DNA of 23,158 nt, taken from positions 1-23,158 of the forward strand of contig JBJHCR010000064.1 of NCBI GenBank assembly GCA_050486105.1. The letters are read 5' to 3'. The stretch is from JAEXNA01 sp050486105. GTDB lineage: Bacteria; Vulcanimicrobiota; Xenobia; Xenobiales; JADMJV01. Positions 8,385-15,109 of this stretch are shown here, in pieces (the first letter of the stretch is position 1; the number at the start of each line of letters is the position of its first letter). The notes under the pieces are model-generated. The model saw nothing but the letters and a program-made list of their open reading frames with translations, was not told the origin of the DNA and did not search any database. The position numbers and the translations under genes are program-made.

Positions 8385-8566
8385 GGTTTGGGCAATCCTA
8401 GTTGCTCACATATCCTCAAAGCTGTGAAATTGGGAATTTCGGAATGCCTGGGGACGGCTGCTCTGAGGCCCTTGGCGGAGTTCTCCCAGATAGAATGAGA
8501 CCCACCCTCTCTAAGCAACCTGCACCCGCAGCTACGCAAATAAGCCAGAAGCTAGCGGCGTTTCAA
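8372..8566 (-). pseudogene. hicA: HicA-like mRNA interferase with in-frame TAG at codon 5
   Basis: On the minus strand a frame of 64 codons matches the HicA/YcfA toxin pattern: a KRR start region, LLAYLRSCGCRLLREGG, the GGSH motif with the expected catalytic His, then VPRHSEIPNFTALRICEQL near the end. HicA toxins cleave mRNA and are neutralised by HicB. The natural start would be TTG 8566, overlapping the hicB stop as TTGA, but the fifth codon is TAG (8554-8552), where this family usually has a charged or polar residue. TAG ends sucD in this same window, so it is a stop here. The toxin is therefore probably dead, or made only as a truncated form from a later TTG. A base error in assembly is the other explanation. 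The 3' end overlaps the convergent membrane-protein gene. Confidence 0.78.
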
Positions 8567-8850
8567 GATGCCCGAGCATCAGGGATAATCTGAAGGCGCG
8601 AAGCTGCTTGCAAGAGAAGATGGATCGGCTCTTCTAAGTCTGGGTCCTGATCTGACGCCAACTCGGGTTTCGGCAGAGGCAAAACCTCGCCGGCAAGCAG
8701 ATGAGTCTCGGCCAAATCGGTCAGAGCGCAAGCCAGGTTCCGTCGGGCGGTTTCGAGGTCTTCGCCGCAAGAAATCACCCCAGGGAAGTCGACCACTTCA
8801 GCATGAACTCCCCCATCGACAAATTTGAACATGGCTTTGTAGGTCAGCAT
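8563..8850 (-). CDS. hicB: HicB-family antitoxin
   Basis: 95 residues with the HicB-like fold pattern: YKAMFKFVDGGVHAEVVDFPG, then SCGEDLETARRNLACALTDL, then a Pro-rich strand (GEVLPLPKPE). This is the partial RNase-H-like domain that binds and blocks HicA. The C-terminal 30 residues show no clear helix-turn-helix, so autoregulation by direct DNA binding is not evident. The stop overlaps the first codon of the hicA-like frame, giving the order antitoxin then toxin. The ribosome-binding site is weak. The antitoxin is intact although the toxin frame is broken, the usual outcome when toxins decay first. Confidence 0.85.
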   Translation of the reverse strand: MLTYKAMFKFVDGGVHAEVVDFPGVISCGEDLETARRNLACALTDLAETHLLAGEVLPLPKPELASDQDPDLEEPIHLLLQAASRLQIIPDARAS

Positions 8851-8909
8851 ATAAGATCATTTCCCCGGCGCCCTTCGAGACTCGGGCTGCCTGGATGCAA
8901 AATCTGATT

Positions 8910-9023
8910 ATGATTGAATTCGTTCGTCGCGGTTTGGATTCGGTGGGCAAGGGCTGCCAGGCTACCACTCGGACTCCGGCAGCCCTGGCGCTTTTGGCTA
9001 CGGTGCTCTGTCAGAGATTGTGA
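8910..9023 (+). CDS. 37-aa ORF with C-terminus like the upstream membrane protein
   Basis: ATG 8910 opens a 37-codon frame. Its last 15 residues (PAALALLATVLCQRL) match 10 of 15 with the end of the 134-aa membrane protein (AAALAFVATAICQRL), and the DNA is alike through the stop codon and a following GG. The N-terminal 20 residues (MIEFVRRGLDSVGKGCQ) do not match. It has one hydrophobic segment. No clear ribosome-binding site is visible. It may be a leftover of a duplicated gene end or a small single-pass protein. The hicBA locus sits exactly between the two copies. Confidence 0.4.
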   Translation: MIEFVRRGLDSVGKGCQATTRTPAALALLATVLCQRL

Positions 9024-9043
9024 GGATACCGCTCAGACGGACC

Positions 9044-9967
9044 CTATCGATTTCCCAGACGATCTAAGAGTTGTTGCAGGCTTTCGGTTTCTAGGGCCAA
9101 GGCGGCTTGCTCGGGTTGGAGCTTGGTTCGAGCCAAGAGGATCGCCACCTGGACTCGACCGTCGCTGCGAGCTAGCAATTCGGATGCCTGCTCTCGGCTG
9201 CAGCCCACTGCTTGGCTGACGATGCGCAGGGAGCGATCCACCAGCTTTTCGCAGGTGGGAGTCAGTGAGACCATCAGGTTTCCCAATACTCGGCCGGAGC
9301 GGATCATAGCACCGGTAGAAATCTGATTGAGCACCAGTTTGGTGGCTGTGCCGGCCTTGAGACGAGTAGAGCCGGTGACCACCTCCGGACCGGTGTCGAG
9401 GAAGATGGCCACCTGACAGTGGGGTCGCATGGCGGCCTGCGGATGGCAGAAGATTCCGGCGGTGAAGGCCTGCTGTCGACCAGCCTCTTGCAAGGCCCCC
9501 AACACGTAGGGAGTCCGCCCCGAAGCCGAGATTCCCACCACACAGTCCTTTGAGGTCAGCCCTCGGCGCCTCAACTCTCGGGCTCCATCTTCTGGGCGGT
9601 CTTCGGCGTGCTCCACGGCCCTCTCGAAGGCTGCCAAGCCTCCGGCCAGAATCCCCTGAACCTGTTCTGGAGGGGTGCCAAAAGTTGGCGGGCATTCGGA
9701 GGCGTCCAGCAAGCCCAAGCGCCCACTGGTGCCGGCCCCCACATAGAACAGCCTCCCCCCCTGACGAAAGGCCTCCGAAACTCGCTCCACCACGGCCGCC
9801 ACCTCCTGTGCGGCGGCTTCCACGGCCCGGCGAACCCGGTCTTCTTGGGTGTTCATCAGAGCCACGATCTCAAGCGACGACATTCGGTCTAGATGGGCGG
9901 ACTCGGCCAAGGTGTCCTCGGTGGACAAACCGCCCAGGTTGAGTTCGGGCACTTCAGCCTGACTCAT
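9044..9967 (-). CDS. murQ: N-acetylmuramic acid 6-phosphate etherase
   Basis: 307 residues, full length for MurQ. The enzyme removes the lactyl ether of MurNAc 6-phosphate to give GlcNAc 6-phosphate and D-lactate in cytoplasmic peptidoglycan recycling. Visible signatures are LSTEDTLAESAHLDRMS near the N-terminus, the SIS-domain phosphosugar loop GAGTSGRLG (77-85), the catalytic Glu91 in DASECPPTFG, AVEHAEDRPED around 118, and SASGRTPYV. The ATG overlaps the stop of the upstream secreted-protein gene as ATGA, so translation is coupled. No MurNAc transporter or kinase is visible in the window. Confidence 0.96.
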   Translation of the reverse strand: MSQAEVPELNLGGLSTEDTLAESAHLDRMSSLEIVALMNTQEDRVRRAVEAAAQEVAAVVERVSEAFRQGGRLFYVGAGTSGRLGLLDASECPPTFGTPPEQVQGILAGGLAAFERAVEHAEDRPEDGARELRRRGLTSKDCVVGISASGRTPYVLGALQEAGRQQAFTAGIFCHPQAAMRPHCQVAIFLDTGPEVVTGSTRLKAGTATKLVLNQISTGAMIRSGRVLGNLMVSLTPTCEKLVDRSLRIVSQAVGCSREQASELLARSDGRVQVAILLARTKLQPEQAALALETESLQQLLDRLGNR

Positions 9968-11625
9968 TCGAAGTCGGCCCTTCCAGGCTGCAGACGAATC
10001 AAGGCCACTCCATAGGCCGGCAGAGTCATATAGCGCTTCCGCCGCCTTCGGTCCTCATCGCTGCCGAGGTTTGCCCGTTCGGCATCCCCATCGAGCACTA
10101 GGCTCTCTACTGGAGGCCAGTGACTAAAATTGTCCAGATCGGTGCGAGCCACTTGATCGCTGACATTGCGCATGAGCACCAGTCGGTCCCCATTGGGAAG
10201 TTGGAACTGCCGCCGTTCGATAGCCGGTTGCACCACCACCGAATCCAGTAGGGCAGGCTTGGTCATCAGCAGGCCGGAAAACCGGATCCCAAAAGAGTGC
10301 GGTCCGGCGCGTAAGGGCCGAGGCCCGTCCACAAATTTTCGACGCAGAATGGGCCTTCCATCGACGTCTCCCAGAGGGACCTGAAAAATGCGATCCCCAT
10401 CGATCCTCATCATCACCGAGACCAATCCCCCTCCCACATCGCTTTGGAGATAGTTCAAATAAAACATGTAGTCGTCTTCGGTGGGCACATCGAAGCGCAT
10501 CCAAAAAGTGTTCTCACGTCCCATCTGGGCCAGCCGTCCGGGACGGCCGAAGGGTGATTCGTAATCCACCGTCTCGATGGCTTGATGAACCACCTTGCCC
10601 TCTTCGGCTTCCATGATCTGAAAGGAGATGGGGTCATCGACGGGAGTGGCGGCCAAGAGGGGCTTGGCGGGAGTTTCCTCAATGGCTTCGATCAGGCTCT
10701 TCCACTCGGGTCGCTGAGCCATCGCCTTCAGCCCTCCGGGCACGACGGAGATCGACAGGGCCGCAAGGTCGGCGTAAAGCCTTTTCTCGGTGGCCTGATA
10801 AAGGGCCAAGAAGCCTTTCACCAGGGGCAAGACGCTTTCTAAGGGTTCCTCGTCGGCCATCTCCAAAGCTGGAGAAAAGCCTCGAATCGGCTCCCCAAAA
10901 ATGACCAAATGCGTGAACATCCCCAGGGCTTCCCGCTCAGCGCTCTGAAGCAAATTTCGATTTCCCAGGAGGTTTGAAGCCTCGGTGAGCGCCTCAACGG
11001 CGTAGGCGCGATCGGCCCGAAAAAAAGCCGCCGGGAGTTGAGTGCCGTCATCAAGGCGGGCGAAAGGAGCGGTGTCACTCCAACTCAGATGCGCCCCGAA
11101 GGGATACTCATAGCGATCCGGTCGGCTGAGGGCTGCTAGTCCAGTGGCTAATTTCCTGATGATCTGGCGCCGTTCTTCCTTGGGCTGCCTGCGCTCTAAT
11201 GCGATCAGGGCCAACAAGCCTTGGGCCGTGACATAGCCGCGATCGGCAATCCAGACCGGCTCTTGATGCCCGTGCTGGCGCTCTAACTTTGGGTAGAGGT
11301 CTAGGGTTGAAAAAACCTTCATGATCTCTGCTTCCAAGGTAGGGATCAAGACCTGAGCCAGTTGGCTGTCCGAGGGCGACCCTTCGATGCTCCGGGCGAT
11401 GGAGGCCGCTTGCTTCATCCGCAAATAGGGGTCGGAGATGGTGGAGAGTTCTGCCACCCTGGCTTGCAGACCGCCGAGGTCTATCGGGCGCGCATCTCGA
11501 GAAGCGTCTGCCATCAAAGACGAATCCGCAGGTCCAAGAAGGGAGGGACCGGGTTCGGCAGCGACGCTTCCACTCAGGCAGAACGTTAAGGCCATGGCGG
11601 CCCCGACAAATCGATGTGCTATCAT
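9964..11625 (-). CDS. Secreted protein with alpha-helical region and CBM-like beta domain
   Basis: 553 residues. A signal peptide is clear at 1-23 (hydrophobic core, SVAA then E24). Residues about 40-320 are mainly amphipathic helices with aromatic and acidic conserved-looking stretches (RPDRYEYPFGAHLSWSD, PAAFFRADRAYAVEAL), compatible with an alpha/alpha toroid as in several glycan-active enzymes. Residues about 345-470 look like a beta-sandwich carbohydrate-binding module (ETVDYESPFG, NTFWMRFDVP, YMFYLNYLQS). A short beta-rich tail follows. No catalytic motif is recognised with certainty. Translational coupling to murQ suggests a role in cell-wall or amino-sugar glycan turnover outside the cytoplasm; this is inference. 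The ribosome-binding site is weak. Confidence 0.85.
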   Translation of the reverse strand: MIAHRFVGAAMALTFCLSGSVAAEPGPSLLGPADSSLMADASRDARPIDLGGLQARVAELSTISDPYLRMKQAASIARSIEGSPSDSQLAQVLIPTLEAEIMKVFSTLDLYPKLERQHGHQEPVWIADRGYVTAQGLLALIALERRQPKEERRQIIRKLATGLAALSRPDRYEYPFGAHLSWSDTAPFARLDDGTQLPAAFFRADRAYAVEALTEASNLLGNRNLLQSAEREALGMFTHLVIFGEPIRGFSPALEMADEEPLESVLPLVKGFLALYQATEKRLYADLAALSISVVPGGLKAMAQRPEWKSLIEAIEETPAKPLLAATPVDDPISFQIMEAEEGKVVHQAIETVDYESPFGRPGRLAQMGRENTFWMRFDVPTEDDYMFYLNYLQSDVGGGLVSVMMRIDGDRIFQVPLGDVDGRPILRRKFVDGPRPLRAGPHSFGIRFSGLLMTKPALLDSVVVQPAIERRQFQLPNGDRLVLMRNVSDQVARTDLDNFSHWPPVESLVLDGDAERANLGSDEDRRRRKRYMTLPAYGVALIRLQPGRADFE

Positions 11626-11995
11626 GTTGACGGCAGTTCCCAGTAGCCGCTGCCGCCTCCTTCCTTGAAGCCAGATGATGCGTAGGAGGGCCGAAGGAGT
11701 CCAGGGGAAACGCCTGAGGCTTCAAGGTGTTCTCACGACCCCCTACCCCCCCAAAGCCACCTTCTCCCCTGCTGCGGGCTCACCCAGGCTTGCCAGCCAG
11801 GTCACCCCGGGCAGTAGTAAGCCGTAACCCNNNNNNNNNNGGTTGACCTGCACTGGCACGCTCTGGCTGACACCCCCGGCGGCCACCACCAATTCGTAAT
11901 TGCCGTTGTGGGCCGGCTCTCCGGTGGTGGTTTGGCCCTCCCAGGTGAACGTGTAACTCGAACTCACCCCGGTGGCTGTTTGGCTGTAGACCGGA
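11626..11995. other. Stretch around the N gap without a complete gene
   Basis: The left part (11626-11830) holds the upstream region of the secreted-protein gene; I see no clear promoter, only G-rich sequence near 11740-11755 on the minus strand. The N gap is at 11831-11840. The right part codes for a FlgD-Ig-like fragment on the minus strand. Because 10 Ns usually stand for unknown length, distances and reading frames across this stretch should not be trusted. Confidence 0.6.
11831..11840. other. Assembly gap of 10 Ns
   Basis: Ten consecutive undetermined bases. Ten is not a multiple of three, so reading a frame through them is arbitrary. Gene content may be missing here. Confidence 0.99.
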
Positions 11996-12006
11996 TCAGG
12001 GCTGGA
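11841..12006 (-). CDS. FlgD-Ig-like domain fragment, broken by the gap
   Basis: On the minus strand about 52 codons read PVYSQTATG, SYTFTWEGQTTTGEP, then HNGNYELVVAAGG and SVPVQV. This is the pattern of the FlgD-type Ig-like domain (FTWDG, then GNPVPDGTYT, then a final strand), found in the flagellar hook cap protein FlgD and in many secreted proteins. No proper start belongs to it: the frame upstream runs into the lptA-like gene, and the 3' side runs into the Ns. It may be the remnant or end of a larger protein, or a scaffolding artefact. A frame of 28 codons left of the gap (11743-11830) may or may not belong to it. Confidence 0.35.
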
Positions 12007-12817
12007 CTTTGGACCGCTGATCCAACCAAGGAAGCGGGAGCACCGGAAGCTCACGCATTGGCAGCATTCGATAGGCTGGTGGAGCTAACATGGGAGGAGG
12101 CAATTCTGAAGAGGCAGTCGATGGGCCTTCCGAAGACTCCTCTGTCTCGGGTTCAGATTGGAGTCGAGTGCGGGCCACGACTCTGCCGTCGGCCCGAACA
12201 TTCTGAGTCTCGGTGTCGTACACCGCCCGCTGAGCAGTGAGCCAGTCTCCATCGGGCTGCTCAATGCGAACATTGCCGATCAACCAGACCTCGTTTTTCT
12301 GCTGATAGATTTCGGCTCGGTCAGAGAATGCGCGTCTCAGACCCTGGCGCATCTTAACTCCGCCAGTGGCCACCCCCTCCTCTTTCTCCCAATCGTATTC
12401 TAGTCGCTCGGTGAGGATTACCGTAGGCTCTCCCTGGTCTGCCCCCATGCCTTGCTCGGTGACTATTCTGACAGCTCCCTTGAGAACGGCTCGGGTTTCC
12501 GGATAGTAGACCTGCATCTCTCGACCGGTGGCGGTGGTGGACTCCCCCACCAGTTTCACGCCTCCCTGAAAGTCGGCTGATTCCTTCTCAGTGTTGTATT
12601 CAGCATAGGGAGCCTCCAAGGTGACCCCGTCAGAGATGATGACCACATCCCCAATGAGCCGGATGCGTTGAGCTTGCTCATCGTAATCCACCTGGTCGGC
12701 AGAAAATTGGATATCCCGACCTTGCTGAGGGTTCTGGCTTTGCTCCGTGGTCGATTGAGCCAGGGCTCCGGCCCAGGCCAAGGTGACAAAAGAGACGACA
12801 AAGATTAGACGGTGCAT
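11996..12817 (-). CDS. lptA: LptA/OstA-like periplasmic LPS-transport protein
   Basis: 273 residues. A signal peptide spans 1-20 (ALA then Q21). Residues 36-215 consist of repeated short beta strands typical of the OstA/LptA beta-jellyroll (IQFSADQVDYDEQAQ, RLIGDVVIISDGVTLEAPYA, ADFQGGVKLVG, GNVRIEQPDGDWLTAQRAVY, VRADGRVVART). LptA bridges inner and outer membranes in lipopolysaccharide transport, so this suggests a diderm cell. Residues 216-273 are a Pro- and Ser-rich tail without known domain. It starts only 30 bases after a hairpin terminator that follows the yqzL-like gene, which leaves little room for its own promoter. The 3' end lies close to the FlgD-like fragment and the gap, so the downstream gene (often lptB) cannot be seen. 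Confidence 0.82.
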   Translation of the reverse strand: MHRLIFVVSFVTLAWAGALAQSTTEQSQNPQQGRDIQFSADQVDYDEQAQRIRLIGDVVIISDGVTLEAPYAEYNTEKESADFQGGVKLVGESTTATGREMQVYYPETRAVLKGAVRIVTEQGMGADQGEPTVILTERLEYDWEKEEGVATGGVKMRQGLRRAFSDRAEIYQQKNEVWLIGNVRIEQPDGDWLTAQRAVYDTETQNVRADGRVVARTRLQSEPETEESSEGPSTASSELPPPMLAPPAYRMLPMRELPVLPLPWLDQRSKVQP

Positions 12818-12846
12818 GAGCCTTGCTTAGAATTTCTCCTAAAAAT

Positions 12847-12879
12847 AGGAAAGCCTCCCGCAAACGAGGAGGCTTTCCT
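12847..12879 (-). terminator. Rho-independent terminator between yqzL-like gene and lptA-like gene
   Basis: A perfect 12-bp stem (12847-12858 with 12868-12879) closes a 9-base loop. On the minus strand it is followed by ATTTTT, so it acts in the direction of the yqzL-like gene, which stops 14 bases before it. On the plus strand the tail is TTATTTATT, weaker. The lptA-like start is 29 bases further on, so readthrough or an internal promoter is needed for that gene. Confidence 0.85.
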
Positions 12880-12893
12880 TATTTATTCTGACT

Positions 12894-12989
12894 TTAATTG
12901 GCGGATTCTTGAGACTCTTTATAGAGGAGGTAGGCATCGGGTGAACCGCTCTTTTTGAAAATCTCCCAGAAAAGATCCAATTTACTCAT
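12894..12989 (-). CDS. yqzL: YqzL-like small protein, 31 aa
   Basis: Thirty-one residues from ATG 12989 to TAA. An ideal ribosome-binding site, GAGGAGG, lies about 8 bases upstream. The sequence shows the YqzL-like pattern: an aromatic start (LDLFWEIFKKSGS) followed by PDAYLLYKE, resembling the W(K/E)xF...TGsidaYLLyKE of the family known from Bacillus between era and recO. The function of the family is not established. A strong terminator follows at once, and an extended -10 promoter is found upstream, so this is a well-formed single-gene transcript of about 230 bases. It is too short for most gene finders. Confidence 0.75.
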   Translation of the reverse strand: MSKLDLFWEIFKKSGSPDAYLLYKESQESAN

Positions 12990-13116
12990 GCGTATTCCTC
13001 CTCGGTTGTTTCGTGAATCCTTGCCTCTAAAGTGTATGAACAAAAGTCACCTCTCCATCGGCCTGGCTCAACTTGAGTCCTGGGTTCAGAAAGCTCCAAA
13101 CCCTCGGCACGATGGC

Positions 13117-13146
13117 AGTATATCATACCTATTTACTAGGGAGCAA
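13117..13146 (-). promoter_or_regulatory. Likely sigma-70-type promoter of the yqzL-like gene
   Basis: On the minus strand: TTGCTC (13146-13141), an 18-base spacer, and TATACT (13122-13117) preceded by TG as an extended -10. Transcription would start near 13110, giving a leader of about 120 bases before ATG 12989. The leader contains a possible CCATCG/CGATGG pairing. Confidence 0.5.
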
Positions 13147-13210
13147 CACAGGAGAAAAAGTTGTTCATTCCTTCCCATTAGAGGCAAAAAAAACGGAAAG
13201 AAATAGAGTG

Positions 13211-13238
13211 TTACACCTCTAGATCTTGTCCTTAGAAT
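13211..13238 (+). promoter_or_regulatory. Likely promoter of the GHKL operon or structured RNA
   Basis: TTACAC (13211-13216), a 16-base spacer and TAGAAT (13233-13238) make a reasonable sigma-70-type pair (4/6 and 5/6 to consensus). The predicted start near 13245 coincides with the first base of the left arm of the inverted repeat, so the transcript would begin with the closing stem. Confidence 0.5.
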
Positions 13239-13244
13239 TTTATC

Positions 13245-13460
13245 TAAAGTGCTCGCCTTATTGTTCTGAATGTCAAAGACGGGTACCCAACGAAGTTGGG
13301 TGGCAGGCGCCCGTCTGGGACTTCGTAACGTCTTCGACTTGAGGAGGGCCGAGCGCGCGGGTGCCCTCTGGGCGTTCGACATCCATAAGCGAGGCACGAC
13401 AACCCCAGACAGGATGGAGCTGTGCTCAGTGGGGTGCAGAACCATAAAGCGAGCGCTTTA
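13245..13460 (+). ncRNA. Inverted-repeat-bounded element, probable structured leader RNA
   Basis: The ends pair over 24 positions (13245-13268 with 13437-13460), with one G-U pair and two mismatches. Inside, a hairpin ACCCAAC-GAA-GTTGGGT (13285-13301) sits within an outer GACGGG/CCCGTC pairing (13278-13283 with 13310-13315). Further possible stems include GAGGGC/GCCCTC, CATCC/GGATG and ACCCCA/TGGGGT. A second CATAAGCGAG copy (13384-13393) could replace the right arm in pairing with the left arm. Short frames through the element on both strands look like non-protein sequence. It ends 23 bases before the ATPase start. It may be a cis-acting leader, an independent small RNA, or a MITE-like repeat. 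It is not recognisable as tmRNA, RNase P, SRP or a known riboswitch. Confidence 0.5.
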
Positions 13461-13483
13461 AAAGCCATTGGACCTCAAAAATC

Positions 13484-15109
13484 GTGGAAGCCAACTCGGC
13501 AGCAGCCACCTCTTGGGTGGAGCAACTCTGCAGCCCAGTTCGCAAAGAGATCGCAGCCCCAATGAAGAAGGCTCAGGCCATGACTTCCTGCGACGACGCT
13601 CTGGAACGCTTGATTTCACAATTCGCTCAACCTCTGGCCTTCCTGCGAGAACTGATCCAGAACAGCATGGATGCCAGCACCGAGGTGGTGGAAATCGAAG
13701 TCTCCTACGACAGGACCGCTGCTTGCTGTGTGGTCGAAGTGAGCGACACCGGTGAAGGCATGGACCGGGAGATCATTGAGACCAAGCTAACTCGACTTTT
13801 TGCCAGCACCAAGGAAGATGACTTGACCAAGATCGGCAAATTTGGCATCGGCTTCGTGTCGATCTTTGCCATCGAACCCAAATTGGTGGTGCTGGAGACC
13901 GGCCGCGCTGGAGAGTCATGGAGAGTCCTTTTTCACCCGGATCGCAGCTTCGAAGTCAGGCAACTCTCAGAACCGGTGGAAGGAACGCGAATCAAGGTTT
14001 TCACCCCCTACAATAGGCTTCGGCTACCTCGATTGAAGCAAGACTGCCTCGAAACGATCACCTTCTGGTGCAAGCACAGTCACGTGGAGATCCTTTTCAA
14101 CGGCTCAGTGCTCAATGAGCCTTTCGATTTAACTCTGCCGGGCTTCAAGTATCATTTCAAGAGCGAAGCCACCGAGGCCGTCCTGGCACCGACCGGGGAG
14201 GATCCTGCCTTTTGCGGATTCTACAATCGGGGTCTGACCCTATTGGAAGGCTCCGGCTCCCCCTTGCCCAAGGTGGCTATGAAGGTTCGCTCTATCCACC
14301 TTGAACACACTCTGACCCGAGACAACATCATCCATGACGAAGGCTACTACCGACTGCTTGAAACCCTGGAGAAGGCAGCCTACGAGCAGCTCCCTGGGGC
14401 TCTATTGGAAGAGTTGTCTCGAAGCGATGAGGACACTCTGTGGAAGCAAGCCTTAGTGGCTCTTGATTTCCCTGGACGGCGCATCGCCGATCTCCGAGAC
14501 GTGCGAATCTTTCCCGGTGCCAAAAAAACCTACTGCTTGAGAGAGCTTCCTGAAACGGTTTACTATGCTCGAGAGATAACTCCCCTCTGGAAGGCAGCAG
14601 AGGCTGAAGGTGAAGTCATCATCTTTGGCTGTGATTCCCGCCCCGAACGGCTGCAGTTCCTCCGAGCTCTAGGTCGTCGAGTTGAGCCTCTCTGCGAGCA
14701 CTTCGCCCATATCTCCATCGACCAAGACCCTGAGCCCGAAGAAATCGAGCGAGAGTTGCTTAAACAACTTGGCCTGGCGACTCGTGATCTCGCTCAGAAG
14801 GAGCCCCGGCTGCTCGGTTTTGAAGATACTCCAAGCACCTGGCAACTGAGATTCTGCGTGCTCTTTGAAGAGGGGAGAGCCTTGGTCAAGATGCAAGCCC
14901 TCACCCCTCCAAAGAGAGCCTCCCTGGGTCTGCGTCGAGACCATAAACTTTGGCAGGAACTCCTCCACTTAGCAAGGCTACAACCGGAGTTAGCCTTAGC
15001 CTTGGGTCGAGCCCAGGTCGCGCTGGAACTAGAGGGAAAGTTGGCCCTAGAAAACAGGCTGCTCTTGCAGTTGACTGATCGCCTGCAGAGAGTCGAGGCT
15101 CAGTCTTGA
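13484..15109 (+). CDS. GHKL (Hsp90/HtpG-type) ATPase
   Basis: 541 residues from GTG 13484; ATG 13562 (residue 27) is an alternative, and neither has a strong ribosome-binding site. Residues about 38-170 form a Bergerat-fold ATP-binding domain: N box FLRELIQNSMDAS (E56, N60, D63), G1 box VSDTGEGMD (D88), and lid/G2 KIGKFGIGFVSIF (117-129). Residues 170-300 continue like the Hsp90 family, including EHTLTRDNIIHDEGYYR. The C-terminal half (330-541) has no family I recognise. It is shorter than HtpG (about 620) and lacks the HtpG middle and dimer domains as such. It should bind and probably hydrolyse ATP. It overlaps the next gene as TTGA, so both are made together. Whether it is a chaperone, a stress factor or a defence protein cannot be told from the sequence. 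Confidence 0.88.
   Translation: MEANSAAATSWVEQLCSPVRKEIAAPMKKAQAMTSCDDALERLISQFAQPLAFLRELIQNSMDASTEVVEIEVSYDRTAACCVVEVSDTGEGMDREIIETKLTRLFASTKEDDLTKIGKFGIGFVSIFAIEPKLVVLETGRAGESWRVLFHPDRSFEVRQLSEPVEGTRIKVFTPYNRLRLPRLKQDCLETITFWCKHSHVEILFNGSVLNEPFDLTLPGFKYHFKSEATEAVLAPTGEDPAFCGFYNRGLTLLEGSGSPLPKVAMKVRSIHLEHTLTRDNIIHDEGYYRLLETLEKAAYEQLPGALLEELSRSDEDTLWKQALVALDFPGRRIADLRDVRIFPGAKKTYCLRELPETVYYAREITPLWKAAEAEGEVIIFGCDSRPERLQFLRALGRRVEPLCEHFAHISIDQDPEPEEIERELLKQLGLATRDLAQKEPRLLGFEDTPSTWQLRFCVLFEEGRALVKMQALTPPKRASLGLRRDHKLWQELLHLARLQPELALALGRAQVALELEGKLALENRLLLQLTDRLQRVEAQS

Noticed and set aside
12955..13206. Plus-strand 83-codon frame
   Set aside because: Antisense to the YqzL-like gene and its leader; no ribosome-binding site or recognisable protein pattern.
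13245..13460. 6S RNA, tmRNA, RNase P RNA or SRP RNA
   Set aside because: None of the hallmark sequences (tmRNA tag and tRNA-like ends, RNase P core, SRP GGAAG/AGCAGCC loop) are present, and the multi-hairpin layout is not the single rod of 6S RNA.
13244..13468. Protein-coding frames on both strands through the inverted-repeat element
   Set aside because: Frames arise from GC-rich structured sequence; starts lack ribosome-binding sites and the products look random.
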